The notes below the pieces were generated by a model that was not told the DNA's origin, did no database searches, and saw nothing but the letters and a program-made list of their open reading frames with translations. DNA of 14,371 nt. Origin: Chloroflexota bacterium (GTDB lineage: Bacteria; Chloroflexota; Ktedonobacteria; Ktedonobacterales; Ktedonobacteraceae). Below are positions 6,606 through 13,190 of this stretch, one piece after another (the first letter of the stretch is position 1; the number at the start of each line of letters is the position of its first letter). The translations under genes were made by a program, and so were the position numbers. The stretch is taken from assembly GCA_902812455.1 (NCBI GenBank), contig CADDZH010000121.1, positions 1 to 14,371 on the forward strand, read 5' to 3'.

Positions 6606-7324
6606 GCCAGGTGTATCTGGAGATCAAAGGACTCAAGAAAAGCTTCGGCCTGAAACCCGTGCTGCGCGGCATCGATCTCACGCTGCATCGTGGAGAGCGC
6701 ATGGCGCTGATGGGAGCGAATGGCGTGGGGAAGACCACGCTGCTGCGCATCCTTGCCGGGCTGACCAGGCCGACCGGCGGCAGCGTGACCATCGGCGGCT
6801 TCGATGTCGTGCAAGATGCCCAGCAGGTGCGGCGCCTCGTGGGATTTGTTGCTCACCAGCCTTATCTCTACGATGAACTGACAGCTATGGAAAACCTGCT
6901 CTTCTTTGCCAGAATGTATGGGGTCAAGCAGGCCAGAGAACGCGCGAGCCTGCTCTTACAGCGAGTAGGATTAGAGAAGCGAGCTAAAGAGCGAGTGGGT
7001 GTGCTATCGCGAGGTCAGGTGCAGCGGCTCTCTCTGGCGAGGGCGCTGTTGCACTCGCCGCAACTGCTCTTGCTCGATGAGCCGGAGACGAGCCTGGACC
7101 AGGAAGGTAACCAGTTGCTGGTCGCCCTCCTCGAAGAACATACTGCCCAGGGCGGTACCACCATGTTCACCACGCACCAGGCGGAGCGCGCCCTGGCATT
7201 AAGCGACAGGATTATCATATTGAGTAGCGGGCGCCTCGTCTCGCAGCAAAAAACGCACGTCCCGGCCAATGATGAGCATGAACCCATTCACCAGGACATG
7301 ATGGCTCTAAGGGAGCAGGTATGA
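6602..7324 (+). CDS. ccmA: Haem exporter ATP-binding protein CcmA
   Basis: A 240-residue ABC ATPase of normal CcmA length plus a short C-terminal extension. Motifs: Walker A GANGVGKTT (38-46), Q-loop Q86, signature LSRGQ (135-139), Walker B LLLLDEP (155-161), D-loop SLD (164-166) and H192 of the switch. The Arg in place of the first Gly of LSGGQ is tolerated in CcmA proteins. It should form the CcmAB(CD) complex on the cytoplasmic face and drive release of holo-CcmE from CcmC. GTG at 6602 overlaps the previous stop as GTGA, and the end overlaps ccmB as ATGA. The last 25 residues are polar and not part of the fold. Confidence 0.93.
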   Translation: MSQVYLEIKGLKKSFGLKPVLRGIDLTLHRGERMALMGANGVGKTTLLRILAGLTRPTGGSVTIGGFDVVQDAQQVRRLVGFVAHQPYLYDELTAMENLLFFARMYGVKQARERASLLLQRVGLEKRAKERVGVLSRGQVQRLSLARALLHSPQLLLLDEPETSLDQEGNQLLVALLEEHTAQGGTTMFTTHQAERALALSDRIIILSSGRLVSQQKTHVPANDEHEPIHQDMMALREQV

Positions 7325-7986
7325 TCTTTTTTGAACAAGTCATCGCTATCCTTTGGAAGGATATACGCTACGAGCTGCGCAGCAAGCAGACATGGATAGG
7401 CATGGGGCTATTCGCCATTGTCGTCCTGGTCATCTTCAACTTTGCCTTTGACCTGCGCGCAGAAAATACAGCCGCCATAGTGCCCGGAGCACTATGGATA
7501 GCCTTTGTCTTCGCCAGCATCCTGGGCCTGGGGCGTACCATTGCGGCAGAGCGCGAAAAAGGCTCACTGGATCGCCTGCTGCTCTGCCCGGTAGACCGCA
7601 AAGCTATCTACCTTGCCAAGTTGCTGGGAAATATGCTATTTATCGGAGTGGTAGAAATTATTGCGTTGCCTATCTTTGCGGCTCTCTTTGATGTGCCCTT
7701 GTTCGCGAGCGCGCTGTTGCCAATTGTCCTGCTTGGTACACTGGGCATTGCAGCCATAGGGACGCTCTTTTCGGCTATGGCTGCCGCGACGCAGGCACGA
7801 GAGTTATTGTTGCCGATCCTCGTATTTCCTTTGATCGTCCCTGTAGTGATTGGCGCGGTTCGCGCAACCGGTTCTTTAATGGTTCCCGTGGCTAACGAAC
7901 CGCCCTGGCTTGGATTGATCGCCGCCTTTGATGTCATCTTTTTGACCGTTTCCATGCTCACTTTCGAGTATGTAATAGAGGAGTAA
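7321..7986 (+). CDS. ccmB: Haem exporter membrane subunit CcmB
   Basis: A 221-residue membrane protein matching CcmB in length (about 220) and pattern. It has the cytoplasmic start WKDIRYELRSKQ (12-23) and membrane segments at about 27-45, 51-71, 100-122, 127-152, 161-181 and 196-217. The conserved loop ERxKGSLDRLLLCPVDRKAIYLAK at about 78-100 is the family hallmark and the likely contact with CcmA. It pairs with CcmA and acts with CcmC and CcmD. The start codon overlaps the ccmA stop by four bases, and ccmC follows after four bases, with the ccmC ribosome site (AGAGGAG, 7977-7983) embedded in the ccmB end. Confidence 0.93.
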   Translation: MIFFEQVIAILWKDIRYELRSKQTWIGMGLFAIVVLVIFNFAFDLRAENTAAIVPGALWIAFVFASILGLGRTIAAEREKGSLDRLLLCPVDRKAIYLAKLLGNMLFIGVVEIIALPIFAALFDVPLFASALLPIVLLGTLGIAAIGTLFSAMAAATQARELLLPILVFPLIVPVVIGAVRATGSLMVPVANEPPWLGLIAAFDVIFLTVSMLTFEYVIEE

Positions 7987-7990
7987 TTAT

Positions 7991-8746
7991 ATGGCTTTAG
8001 CTAATCGAGAAGCACGCATTGAGCAAGCGGAGGCAATAGCGGGAAGAGGAAGACTTTCACAAGGAGTGTCTTTCCTTGCAGCATCAACGGTATTGCTTGC
8101 TCTCTCATTTATAGGCATGATGATCTCCATCTGGATGATTTTCGTCTACGCGCCAACCGACGCCGTTGAAGGGAATGCGCAGCGCATTTTCTACTTTCAT
8201 CTGCCAACGGCCATTCTTGGGATGCTTGCCTTTGGCATTGTCACCCTGGGCGGCCTGGTCTATCTCTGGAAGAAAGATGAGCGCTGGGACTGGCTCGCTC
8301 GCGCAGCCGCAGAGCTTGGCGCGGTCTTCCTCACCTTTACCCTGATCACCGGCTCCATCTGGGGCCGCACGACCTGGGGCACATGGTGGACATGGGATGC
8401 TCGCCTGACCACCACCCTGATTCTCTGGTTCATTTATATCGCCTACCTGATGCTGCGCAACTATATGGGCCGCACGTATGCCAGCGCCCGCGCGGGAGCC
8501 GTGCTGGCGATCATCGGCCTCATCGATGTGCCCATCGTTTATGAATCCGTGAACTGGTGGCGAACGCTGCATCCCCAGGCTGTCCTGCCCATTGGCGGAA
8601 CGCCGCAGATGCCGCCGCCAATGCTCTATACCTTACTTGTTTCTTTGGTAACGTTCACGCTGCTCTTCAGTTTTCTGATGCTGCAGCTCTACCAGCTTCA
8701 GAAAATGCAGGCGCTATCACAACGCCTGCGCGCCAGCCTTGAATAG
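7991..8746 (+). CDS. ccmC: Haem handling protein CcmC
   Basis: A 251-residue six-helix protein. It carries the WWD segment WGRTTWGTWWTWDARLT at about 124-140 and the two His expected to bind haem on the outer face, H70 (YFHLP) and H194 (RTLHP). CcmC holds haem and attaches it to CcmE, and CcmA/CcmB/CcmD then release the charged CcmE. The N-terminus (1-25) is polar and about ten residues longer than in E. coli, where the His are numbered 60 and 184. The last residues (LQLYQLQKMQALSQRLRASLE) form a likely cytoplasmic helix. The ATG is set by AGAGGAG seven bases upstream. ccmD follows after 14 bases. Confidence 0.95.
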   Translation: MALANREARIEQAEAIAGRGRLSQGVSFLAASTVLLALSFIGMMISIWMIFVYAPTDAVEGNAQRIFYFHLPTAILGMLAFGIVTLGGLVYLWKKDERWDWLARAAAELGAVFLTFTLITGSIWGRTTWGTWWTWDARLTTTLILWFIYIAYLMLRNYMGRTYASARAGAVLAIIGLIDVPIVYESVNWWRTLHPQAVLPIGGTPQMPPPMLYTLLVSLVTFTLLFSFLMLQLYQLQKMQALSQRLRASLE

Positions 8747-8760
8747 AGAGGATATAATAT

Positions 8761-8925
8761 ATGTCAGACATTGGTTACCTCATTCTGGCCTACGCCATTG
8801 TATGGGCCGGGCTATTTGTTTACCTGGCCGTCGTCATGCTGCGCATTCGCGGCGTGCGAACCGAACTGGCCGTCGTCGAAGAACATTTGCGCGAGCAAGA
8901 AGAAAAACATGACAACAAAAAATGA
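8761..8925 (+). CDS. ccmD: Small CcmD-type protein
   Basis: A 54-residue protein, easily missed for its size. It has one membrane helix at about 5-28 (YLILAYAIVWAGLFVYLAVV) followed by a charged helical tail (RIRGVRTELAVVEEHLREQ...). This matches CcmD, which is usually 45-70 residues with one helix and a charged C-terminus and helps release holo-CcmE from the CcmABC complex. The position directly after ccmC is the standard one. GAGAGGA at 8746-8752 lies eight bases before the ATG. Its last 17 bases overlap the next gene in another frame. The overlapping frame open from 8771 is not the reading of this stretch. Confidence 0.88.
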   Translation: MSDIGYLILAYAIVWAGLFVYLAVVMLRIRGVRTELAVVEEHLREQEEKHDNKK

Positions 8926-9400
8926 AACCGAAAAGAAGAGCGCCCGGCGCGTAGAGAGCGCAGAGAATAAGGATAGTGGCAGTAACCAGCAACAAACGCC
9001 GGTCAAGAACTATGTCCCCATACTCGTTGCCGGCGACATCCTTGCCTTCCTCGCCTTCGCCGCCATCGGGCGTGGCAGCCATGGAGAACCAACGGGATTA
9101 GGCGCTCTCCCTGAAGTTGTTCTGACCGCGCTCCCCTTTGCCGCCGGCTGGTTCCTTGTGGCTCCCTGGGTGGGAGCATATCGCCGGGAACTGGTGGCGG
9201 ATCCGCGCAAAATGGCCACGCGTACCATCCTGGCCTGGGCGCTCTCCTGGCCGGTAGCCATGCTCCTGCGTGGCGTCTTTGTCGATCACGCCGTTCCGCC
9301 ACTCAGCTTCGCCATCATAACCCTGCTTTTCAATACGCTGCTCTTGCTCGTGTGGCGCTGGCCTTACGCTATGAACAACAGGAACAAGCACAGATTTTAA
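8909..9400 (+). CDS. DUF3054 family membrane protein
   Basis: A 163-residue protein. A polar, charged N-terminus (1-32) is followed by four membrane segments at about 35-53, 68-90, 104-121 and 131-151. The pieces AGDILAFLAFAAIGRGSHGE, LPFAAGWFLVAPWVGAY and WALSWPVAMLLRGVF follow the DUF3054 pattern (D43, R55, H58 in the first helix and loop). The family has no known function. The upstream frame is open to 8771, but that stretch is occupied by ccmD. The ATG at 8909, overlapping the ccmD end by 17 bases, is the sensible start, though its ribosome site is weak. It is probably the last gene of the Ccm operon; whether it assists haem chemistry or is only a passenger cannot be told. Confidence 0.75.
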   Translation: MTTKNETEKKSARRVESAENKDSGSNQQQTPVKNYVPILVAGDILAFLAFAAIGRGSHGEPTGLGALPEVVLTALPFAAGWFLVAPWVGAYRRELVADPRKMATRTILAWALSWPVAMLLRGVFVDHAVPPLSFAIITLLFNTLLLLVWRWPYAMNNRNKHRF

Positions 9401-9409
9401 GGATTTTCC

Positions 9410-9470
9410 ATCCTTCCGGGTGAATGAAGTGTAGGGCCCGATTTATCGTGGCCGCCGCCGATTGATCGGC
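9410..9470 (+). repeat. Intergenic palindromic repeat copy with two hairpins
   Basis: ATCCTTCCGGGTGAA (9410-9424) matches 14 of 15 bases with 13782-13796, and both copies continue to TGTAGGGC ten or so bases on. Downstream lie a hairpin at 9435-9453 (GGCC-CGA with ATCG(T)GGCC, one bulge) and another at 9457-9470 (GCCGA, loop TTGA, TCGGC) followed by CTTTGG. It sits right after the last Ccm-operon gene, so the hairpins could also slow or end transcription. The spacer 9401-9586 holds nothing else besides the promoter candidate. Confidence 0.55.
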
Positions 9471-9509
9471 CTTTGGTCTAAAGGATGGAGAGCCGCTTTA
9501 AGAAACCTG

Positions 9510-9538
9510 TTGCAATTTTTCAAGCGCTGCTGTATCCT
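9510..9538 (+). promoter_or_regulatory. Candidate sigma70 promoter for the coiled-coil operon
   Basis: TTGCAA (9510-9515) and TATCCT (9533-9538) are separated by 17 bases, each matching four of six consensus positions. Transcription would begin near 9545, giving a leader of about 40 bases before the ATG at 9587. The location between two operons is right; the boxes are only moderate. Confidence 0.35.
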
Positions 9539-9586
9539 CTAAGCATCAACACGTACCGGCAATGTTTGTTTTGGAGGATAGCTGCA

Positions 9587-11044
9587 ATGGCCAATCAACA
9601 ATCATCTCCCCGGTCTCAAGATCGAGCGTCCCAGCACGCGGCAACTGAGAGAAAATTACGCAAGCGCGAACGCCGTACAGAGGAGCGCTTGCAAGTGGCG
9701 CAAGCTGCTTACGCCCAGGCCCAGGATCGCTTCAAACGTGCAGAGGCACGGCTGCAAAAGCGTGCTGCGAAGGTCAGGCGTATGGAGGAGCGCCTGTCGA
9801 GCATCCGCCGGCGCCTGGAGGAACTGAATGCTCCCAGGCCCGTCATTCCATCCAGGGCTGAAGAACTGCAGGAGGAGCAGGAGTTGCTGGCGGAAGAGCT
9901 ACAGGTAGCAGAAACCCCTCCTGCAGAAGCTCCATCTCCCTTGTCAGGTGAGGCTTCCAGCGAAGAGCTTGCCCAAGAAGTTGTCGAAGAGCAGGAGTTG
10001 CTCTCGGAGGAACTCCAAGTGGCAGAGACGCCTCCTGCTGAAGCTTCATCACCCGCAGCCGGCCAAGAGCCTGCCCAGGAAACTGCCGGAGAGCAGGAAT
10101 TGCTCTCGGAAGAGCTGCGCGTGGCGCAAACGCCTCCCTCCGAGGCTTCATCTCCTGTAGTCGAGGAAGAGCAGGCCGTGGAAGCCTCTTTAGAAGAATC
10201 TTCCTCGCAGGCGGAGCACGAAGCCCAGAATGGGCAGGCAGCTATTTCGCCAGAGGAGGCTTCTGATCTCGCCAGGATGACGCGTTCGGTGGCGGAAACT
10301 GCTGAGGAGACTGCTCGCGCTGCTATCGAGCGAGCGCTTGAGGTCGCCAATCGCCTGGAACAGAAGGGTGCTGGCCGCCATTTGATACAAGAACTGGCGC
10401 AGACACAATCCGAAGCCGATAGGGCGAGCACCGTGGCGCGAGAAGCTGAACGCGCAGCCGAGGAAGCAGAGAAACTGGCAGCAGAAGTGCAGGGCATGAC
10501 TGAACCGCTCGAGGGCGAGACCGTTGAGGAGATTGAGGAGGAAGAGCAGGTGGCCGCTGCCGCTGCCGCGACGATGGTTGCAGATGCCGCTGCCGCTGCC
10601 CAGGCCGAGGCTATAGCAGAAGCGAGCACTCTTCGCACACGCGAGGCCCGCTACCTTGCCATGCAGGCCGAGCAAACGCTGGAGGAGGTGCGCATCGCCA
10701 TCCGCAGCGGCGCTCTTACAGGGGAAGAGGCCGAAACGCTTCTTCGAGATGCCGAACGCGAGTTCACTCGCGCGCAAGCCCTGCTCGCGGACGCCGAAGC
10801 CGCTGAAGAGCAAGCGCGCAAAGCGGCTATGAATGCTGAGGCAGAGGCAGAAGTAGCAGAAGGCATGGCTTTTGCGGCCAACGATATTGCAGAACACGAG
10901 CTTGATGAAGCTTCGCCCTCTATATCGACTGAGGAGAATACAGAGACGCTCAAACCTGAGGACACTTCCACACCTGCCGGTGACGAAGCCGAACCAACCG
11001 TAAAGTTTACGGTGATCCATCCCCAGGAGCAAGAACAAGAGTGA
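9587..11044 (+). CDS. Glu/Ala-rich coiled-coil protein with three internal repeats
   Basis: A 485-residue protein with no signal peptide or membrane segment, so probably cytoplasmic. A basic/acidic helical part (20-82, RKRERRTEERLQ...) resembles a coiled coil. It is followed by three copies of an 'EQELLxEELxVAxTPPxEAxSP' unit at 97-118, 135-156 and 169-190, then long Ala/Glu helices (225-300, 320-430) and a polar tail. No family is recognised; a scaffold or filament-like role would be guesswork. GGAGG at 9573-9577 lies nine bases before the ATG at 9587 and fixes the start; the in-frame ATG at 9485 has no ribosome site and lies in the promoter region. The stop overlaps the DUF2851 start (GTGA), so the two are translationally coupled. 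The Ala/Glu codon bias leaves long open frames on the opposite strand, which are not genes. Confidence 0.75.
   Translation: MANQQSSPRSQDRASQHAATERKLRKRERRTEERLQVAQAAYAQAQDRFKRAEARLQKRAAKVRRMEERLSSIRRRLEELNAPRPVIPSRAEELQEEQELLAEELQVAETPPAEAPSPLSGEASSEELAQEVVEEQELLSEELQVAETPPAEASSPAAGQEPAQETAGEQELLSEELRVAQTPPSEASSPVVEEEQAVEASLEESSSQAEHEAQNGQAAISPEEASDLARMTRSVAETAEETARAAIERALEVANRLEQKGAGRHLIQELAQTQSEADRASTVAREAERAAEEAEKLAAEVQGMTEPLEGETVEEIEEEEQVAAAAAATMVADAAAAAQAEAIAEASTLRTREARYLAMQAEQTLEEVRIAIRSGALTGEEAETLLRDAEREFTRAQALLADAEAAEEQARKAAMNAEAEAEVAEGMAFAANDIAEHELDEASPSISTEENTETLKPEDTSTPAGDEAEPTVKFTVIHPQEQEQE
9875..10156 (+). repeat. Three degenerate 66-bp coding repeats
   Basis: Units at about 9875-9940, 9989-10054 and 10091-10156 each encode 22 residues of the form EQELL(A/S)EEL(Q/R)VA(E/Q)TPP(A/S)EA(P/S)SP. 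Spacing is 38 then 34 codons, with differing linkers. The DNA copies are clearly similar (for example GAGCAGGAGTTGCT repeated in the first two), pointing to internal duplication. Confidence 0.75.
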
Positions 11045-12444
11045 GTAGCGCGAACGTATGTGAAGCTGGCGAACCCCATGTCTATGAGCGGGAGGTAGCT
11101 CGCCTCTGGTTTGCGCTCCCCGCCGGCACACGCCTGCCATTAAGCAACGGTGATTCATGCCAGCTTGTATTTTCAGGCCTTCCCGGCAGCGCCGCCGGGC
11201 CAGATGTGCGCGATGCGGTGCTCTCCTTTTCTGATCGGCAAGATGGCCCGGTTACTGTGGGCGACATCGAGTTTCATGTGCGCGCCAGCCACTGGTTTGC
11301 GCACCAGCATCATACGGATGCACGCTACAACAATGTCATGTTGCATGTTGTGCTGATCTGCGATACACTTTCTCCCGCGCTGAGGCAAGATGGAACCTCC
11401 ATCCCAACCTGTTCTCTATACGATCTGCAAGACCTGGCGCTGCCCCCGCTGCCTCGTCCGGCTCAACCAGCCCTGGAAACATCCTGGCCTTGCCACTCTG
11501 TGATGCAGCAGATGAGCGCTGAAGAGCATACGCGGCTGCTCATGCGTGCCGGGCTGCTGCGCTTCGAGCAAAAGACGCAGAGCTTCGTGGAACTCCTGCA
11601 CAAGAGCGAACCGCATCCGCCGTTCAGCGCGTATGATGCCTGCCTGATCGTGGCGCTGGCCGAAGGACTGGGCTATGGGCGCGATCGCGCCTTCTTTCAC
11701 GCTGCTGGCGAATACCTGCTCGGCCTGCCGGGCAAGGTTCCGGAGCCATTAGGAAAAGCAGGCGATCCACCGCCGTTAGACGGTCGTCGCCTTGCCGCCT
11801 TGCGCAAGCTGGTAGATCAATGGCGCATGCATGGGGCATGGGAATCAATACGAAAGATACTTTATCCTGTGAGTAGTAGGGGCGGGGGAGGATGCGGTTG
11901 CGGGGATGGGACGCTTGCGTCGCCCTCGCGCCTATCCATGAGTTCATTTCCCTCATTCGGTGGTCCGATTTCATCAGAGGCGAATGATCAAAATACAAAT
12001 ATTTGTAACTCCCTTTCCATGCATTTTAGAAGTGCAGATACAACATGCAACCAGCAGGGGGCGACGCAAGCGTCCCCACCCATCCCCGCGTCCGCACCCG
12101 CCCCTACAGATAAAATTTTGCCTCAATTGCAGCAGTTACGTACCATATTCTCCGAATTGGGCACCGCCAGGGCCGATATCCTCATTTGCAACGTTGTCTT
12201 GCCGTTTGCGGCAGCGGTGGCTTTGATAGAAAACGATGCGGTTCTAGCGGGGTGTGCGCAAACCCTCTATGAAGAATACCCCGGTCTCTCCTCCAACCGT
12301 GTTACTCGCGCCATGACGCGGCAGCTCTTGCTGGAGCGCGAGCCAGAGGGAGCCTGCCAGCAGCAGGGCCTGCACTATATATACCAGCAGACATGCAAGG
12401 AGAAACGCTGCGAGCTGTGCATTGCCGGGAGGCTGCCTCTATGA
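11041..12444 (+). CDS. DUF2851 family protein carrying an in-frame repeat insertion
   Basis: A 467-residue protein. The N-terminal half follows the DUF2851 pattern: RLWF near 21-24, GPDVRDAVL at 53-61, GDIEFHVRASHWFAHQHHTD at 74-93, YNNVMLHVV at 96-104, and later RRLAALRKLVDQW at 249-261. The C-terminal end has TARADILICNVVLPF (375-389) and QQGLHYIYQQTCKEKRCELC (441-460) with C452, C457 and C460. The family's function is unknown. Residues about 278-357 are low-complexity (SSRGGGGCGCGDG, SPPIPASAPAPT), unlike the family, and coincide with an inverted repeat pair in the DNA. The protein stays open through it and ends in an ATGA overlap with rluB, so it is probably still made. GTG at 11041 overlaps the previous stop; AGGAG at 11025-11029 is the likely ribosome site. 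Confidence 0.82.
   Translation: MSSANVCEAGEPHVYEREVARLWFALPAGTRLPLSNGDSCQLVFSGLPGSAAGPDVRDAVLSFSDRQDGPVTVGDIEFHVRASHWFAHQHHTDARYNNVMLHVVLICDTLSPALRQDGTSIPTCSLYDLQDLALPPLPRPAQPALETSWPCHSVMQQMSAEEHTRLLMRAGLLRFEQKTQSFVELLHKSEPHPPFSAYDACLIVALAEGLGYGRDRAFFHAAGEYLLGLPGKVPEPLGKAGDPPPLDGRRLAALRKLVDQWRMHGAWESIRKILYPVSSRGGGGCGCGDGTLASPSRLSMSSFPSFGGPISSEANDQNTNICNSLSMHFRSADTTCNQQGATQASPPIPASAPAPTDKILPQLQQLRTIFSELGTARADILICNVVLPFAAAVALIENDAVLAGCAQTLYEEYPGLSSNRVTRAMTRQLLLEREPEGACQQQGLHYIYQQTCKEKRCELCIAGRLPL
11876..12107. mobile_element. MITE/REP-like inverted-repeat element inside the DUF2851 gene
   Basis: The left arm (11876-11925) and the right arm (12059-12107) are near-reverse complements. Shared blocks, left against right: GTAGGGGCGGG (11876-11886 with 12097-12107), GCGGGGATGG (11900-11909 with 12080-12089) and a 16-base GACGCTTGCGTCGCCC (11910-11925 with 12059-12074). 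Short gaps of differing length separate the blocks. The inner block holds its own small palindrome, GACGCTTGCGTC. The core between the arms is AT-richer. No transposase is encoded and no clear target duplication is seen, so a non-autonomous element or a pair of REP copies in inverted orientation both fit. Confidence 0.7.
11994..12007. repeat. Perfect 14-bp palindrome at the centre of the inserted element
   Basis: TACAAATATTTGTA reads the same on both strands and lies within a few bases of the midpoint between the two outer arms. It could be the tip of a long cruciform or a protein site, or simply chance in AT-rich sequence. Confidence 0.5.
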
Positions 12445-13190
12445 CGGAGCAACAGGAGGGTGAAGGTGAGCGGCTGGCACGCTTCCTGGCCCATGCCGGC
12501 ATTGCCTCGCGCCGCCATGCCGAAAAGTTGATCGCCGGGGGACACGTGCAGGTCAACGGTGTGACGGTAACCACACAGGGGACGCGCATTGATCCAGCAC
12601 GCGACAGGGTGAGCGTCGATGGCAAGCCGGTCGTTGCTCCCGTAAAGCATGTCTACATCCTGCTGCATAAACCGGTAGGATACATCACGACCACCAGCGA
12701 TCCTCGCGGGCGACCAACCGTGCTCGATCTGCTTCCAGAAGAGCTGCGCCGCCTGCGTGTCTACCCCGTGGGTCGCCTGGATATCGATACCAGCGGCCTC
12801 CTTTTACTGACCAACGATGGCGATTTCGCCCTGCATGTGACCCATCCTCGCTACTCAATGGAGAAGCAATATCACGCTCTAGTGCAGGGCTGTCCCGGCA
12901 GGGCTGAGTTAGAAGCCCTGCGCAGAGGCGTGGAATTTACCGGCGACGATGGACGCAGGCACACCTCGGCTCCGGCGCGAGTAGAGGTTCTGCGCAACGT
13001 GGGAGGCGATTGCTGGCTCTCGCTCTCCATCCATGAGGGGCGCAAGCGGCAGGTGCGGCGCATGCTGGCTGCCATTGGCCACAAAGTCTTAGAACTAAAG
13101 CGCGTTGCCATTGGCCCGCTGAAATTAGGCGATCTACCTGTTGGCAAATGGCGCTATTTGACAGAGGAAGAGGTGAAGCAGTTAATGTGA
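12441..13190 (+). CDS. rluB: 23S rRNA pseudouridine synthase, RluB/RsuA family
   Basis: A 249-residue protein of typical RluB size. An S4 RNA-binding domain lies at about 10-60 (RLARFLAHAGIASRRHAEKL, GHVQVNG). The catalytic domain follows, with LLHKPVGYITTTSD (74-87), the active-site motif GRLDIDTSGLLLLTNDG (111-127, catalytic D114), and the closing IHEGRKRQVRRML. RluB makes one pseudouridine in the 23S rRNA peptidyl-transferase region, and relatives RluE, RluF and RsuA modify other sites, so the exact target is inferred. The ATG at 12441 is chosen because it overlaps the DUF2851 stop (ATGA) and has GGGAGG eight bases upstream; an earlier in-frame ATG at 12393 lies inside the DUF2851 coding region. 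The stop overlaps the next gene as GTGA. Confidence 0.92.
   Translation: MTEQQEGEGERLARFLAHAGIASRRHAEKLIAGGHVQVNGVTVTTQGTRIDPARDRVSVDGKPVVAPVKHVYILLHKPVGYITTTSDPRGRPTVLDLLPEELRRLRVYPVGRLDIDTSGLLLLTNDGDFALHVTHPRYSMEKQYHALVQGCPGRAELEALRRGVEFTGDDGRRHTSAPARVEVLRNVGGDCWLSLSIHEGRKRQVRRMLAAIGHKVLELKRVAIGPLKLGDLPVGKWRYLTEEEVKQLM

Noticed and set aside
8771..8908. Upstream extension of the DUF3054 gene to 8771
   Set aside because: The stretch encodes CcmD in another frame with a good ribosome site and a classic CcmD sequence; the extension has neither.
9485..9586. Upstream extension of the coiled-coil gene to ATG 9485
   Set aside because: No ribosome site, the residues are unlike the rest of the protein, and the candidate promoter lies in it; ATG 9587 has GGAGG at good spacing.
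9709..10638. Long open frame of 309 codons on the minus strand, rich in Ser, Ala and Cys
   Set aside because: It is antisense to the Glu/Ala-rich coiled-coil gene. Its Ser/Ala/Cys runs are what complementary GAG/GCN codons produce, no family motif is seen, and there is no ribosome site.
10190..11158. Minus-strand open frame of 322 codons
   Set aside because: It crosses the junction of two well-supported plus-strand genes, with unnatural composition (Cys, Arg, Leu runs) and no domain.
11876..12107. Reading the inverted repeats in the DUF2851 gene as a CRISPR array or terminator
   Set aside because: There are only two arms in opposite orientation with no regular spacers, and they lie mid-gene without a T-run.
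11876..12107. Treating the DUF2851 gene as a pseudogene because of the insertion
   Set aside because: The frame is intact from GTG to the ATGA overlap, with both N- and C-terminal family motifs present, so loss of function is not shown.
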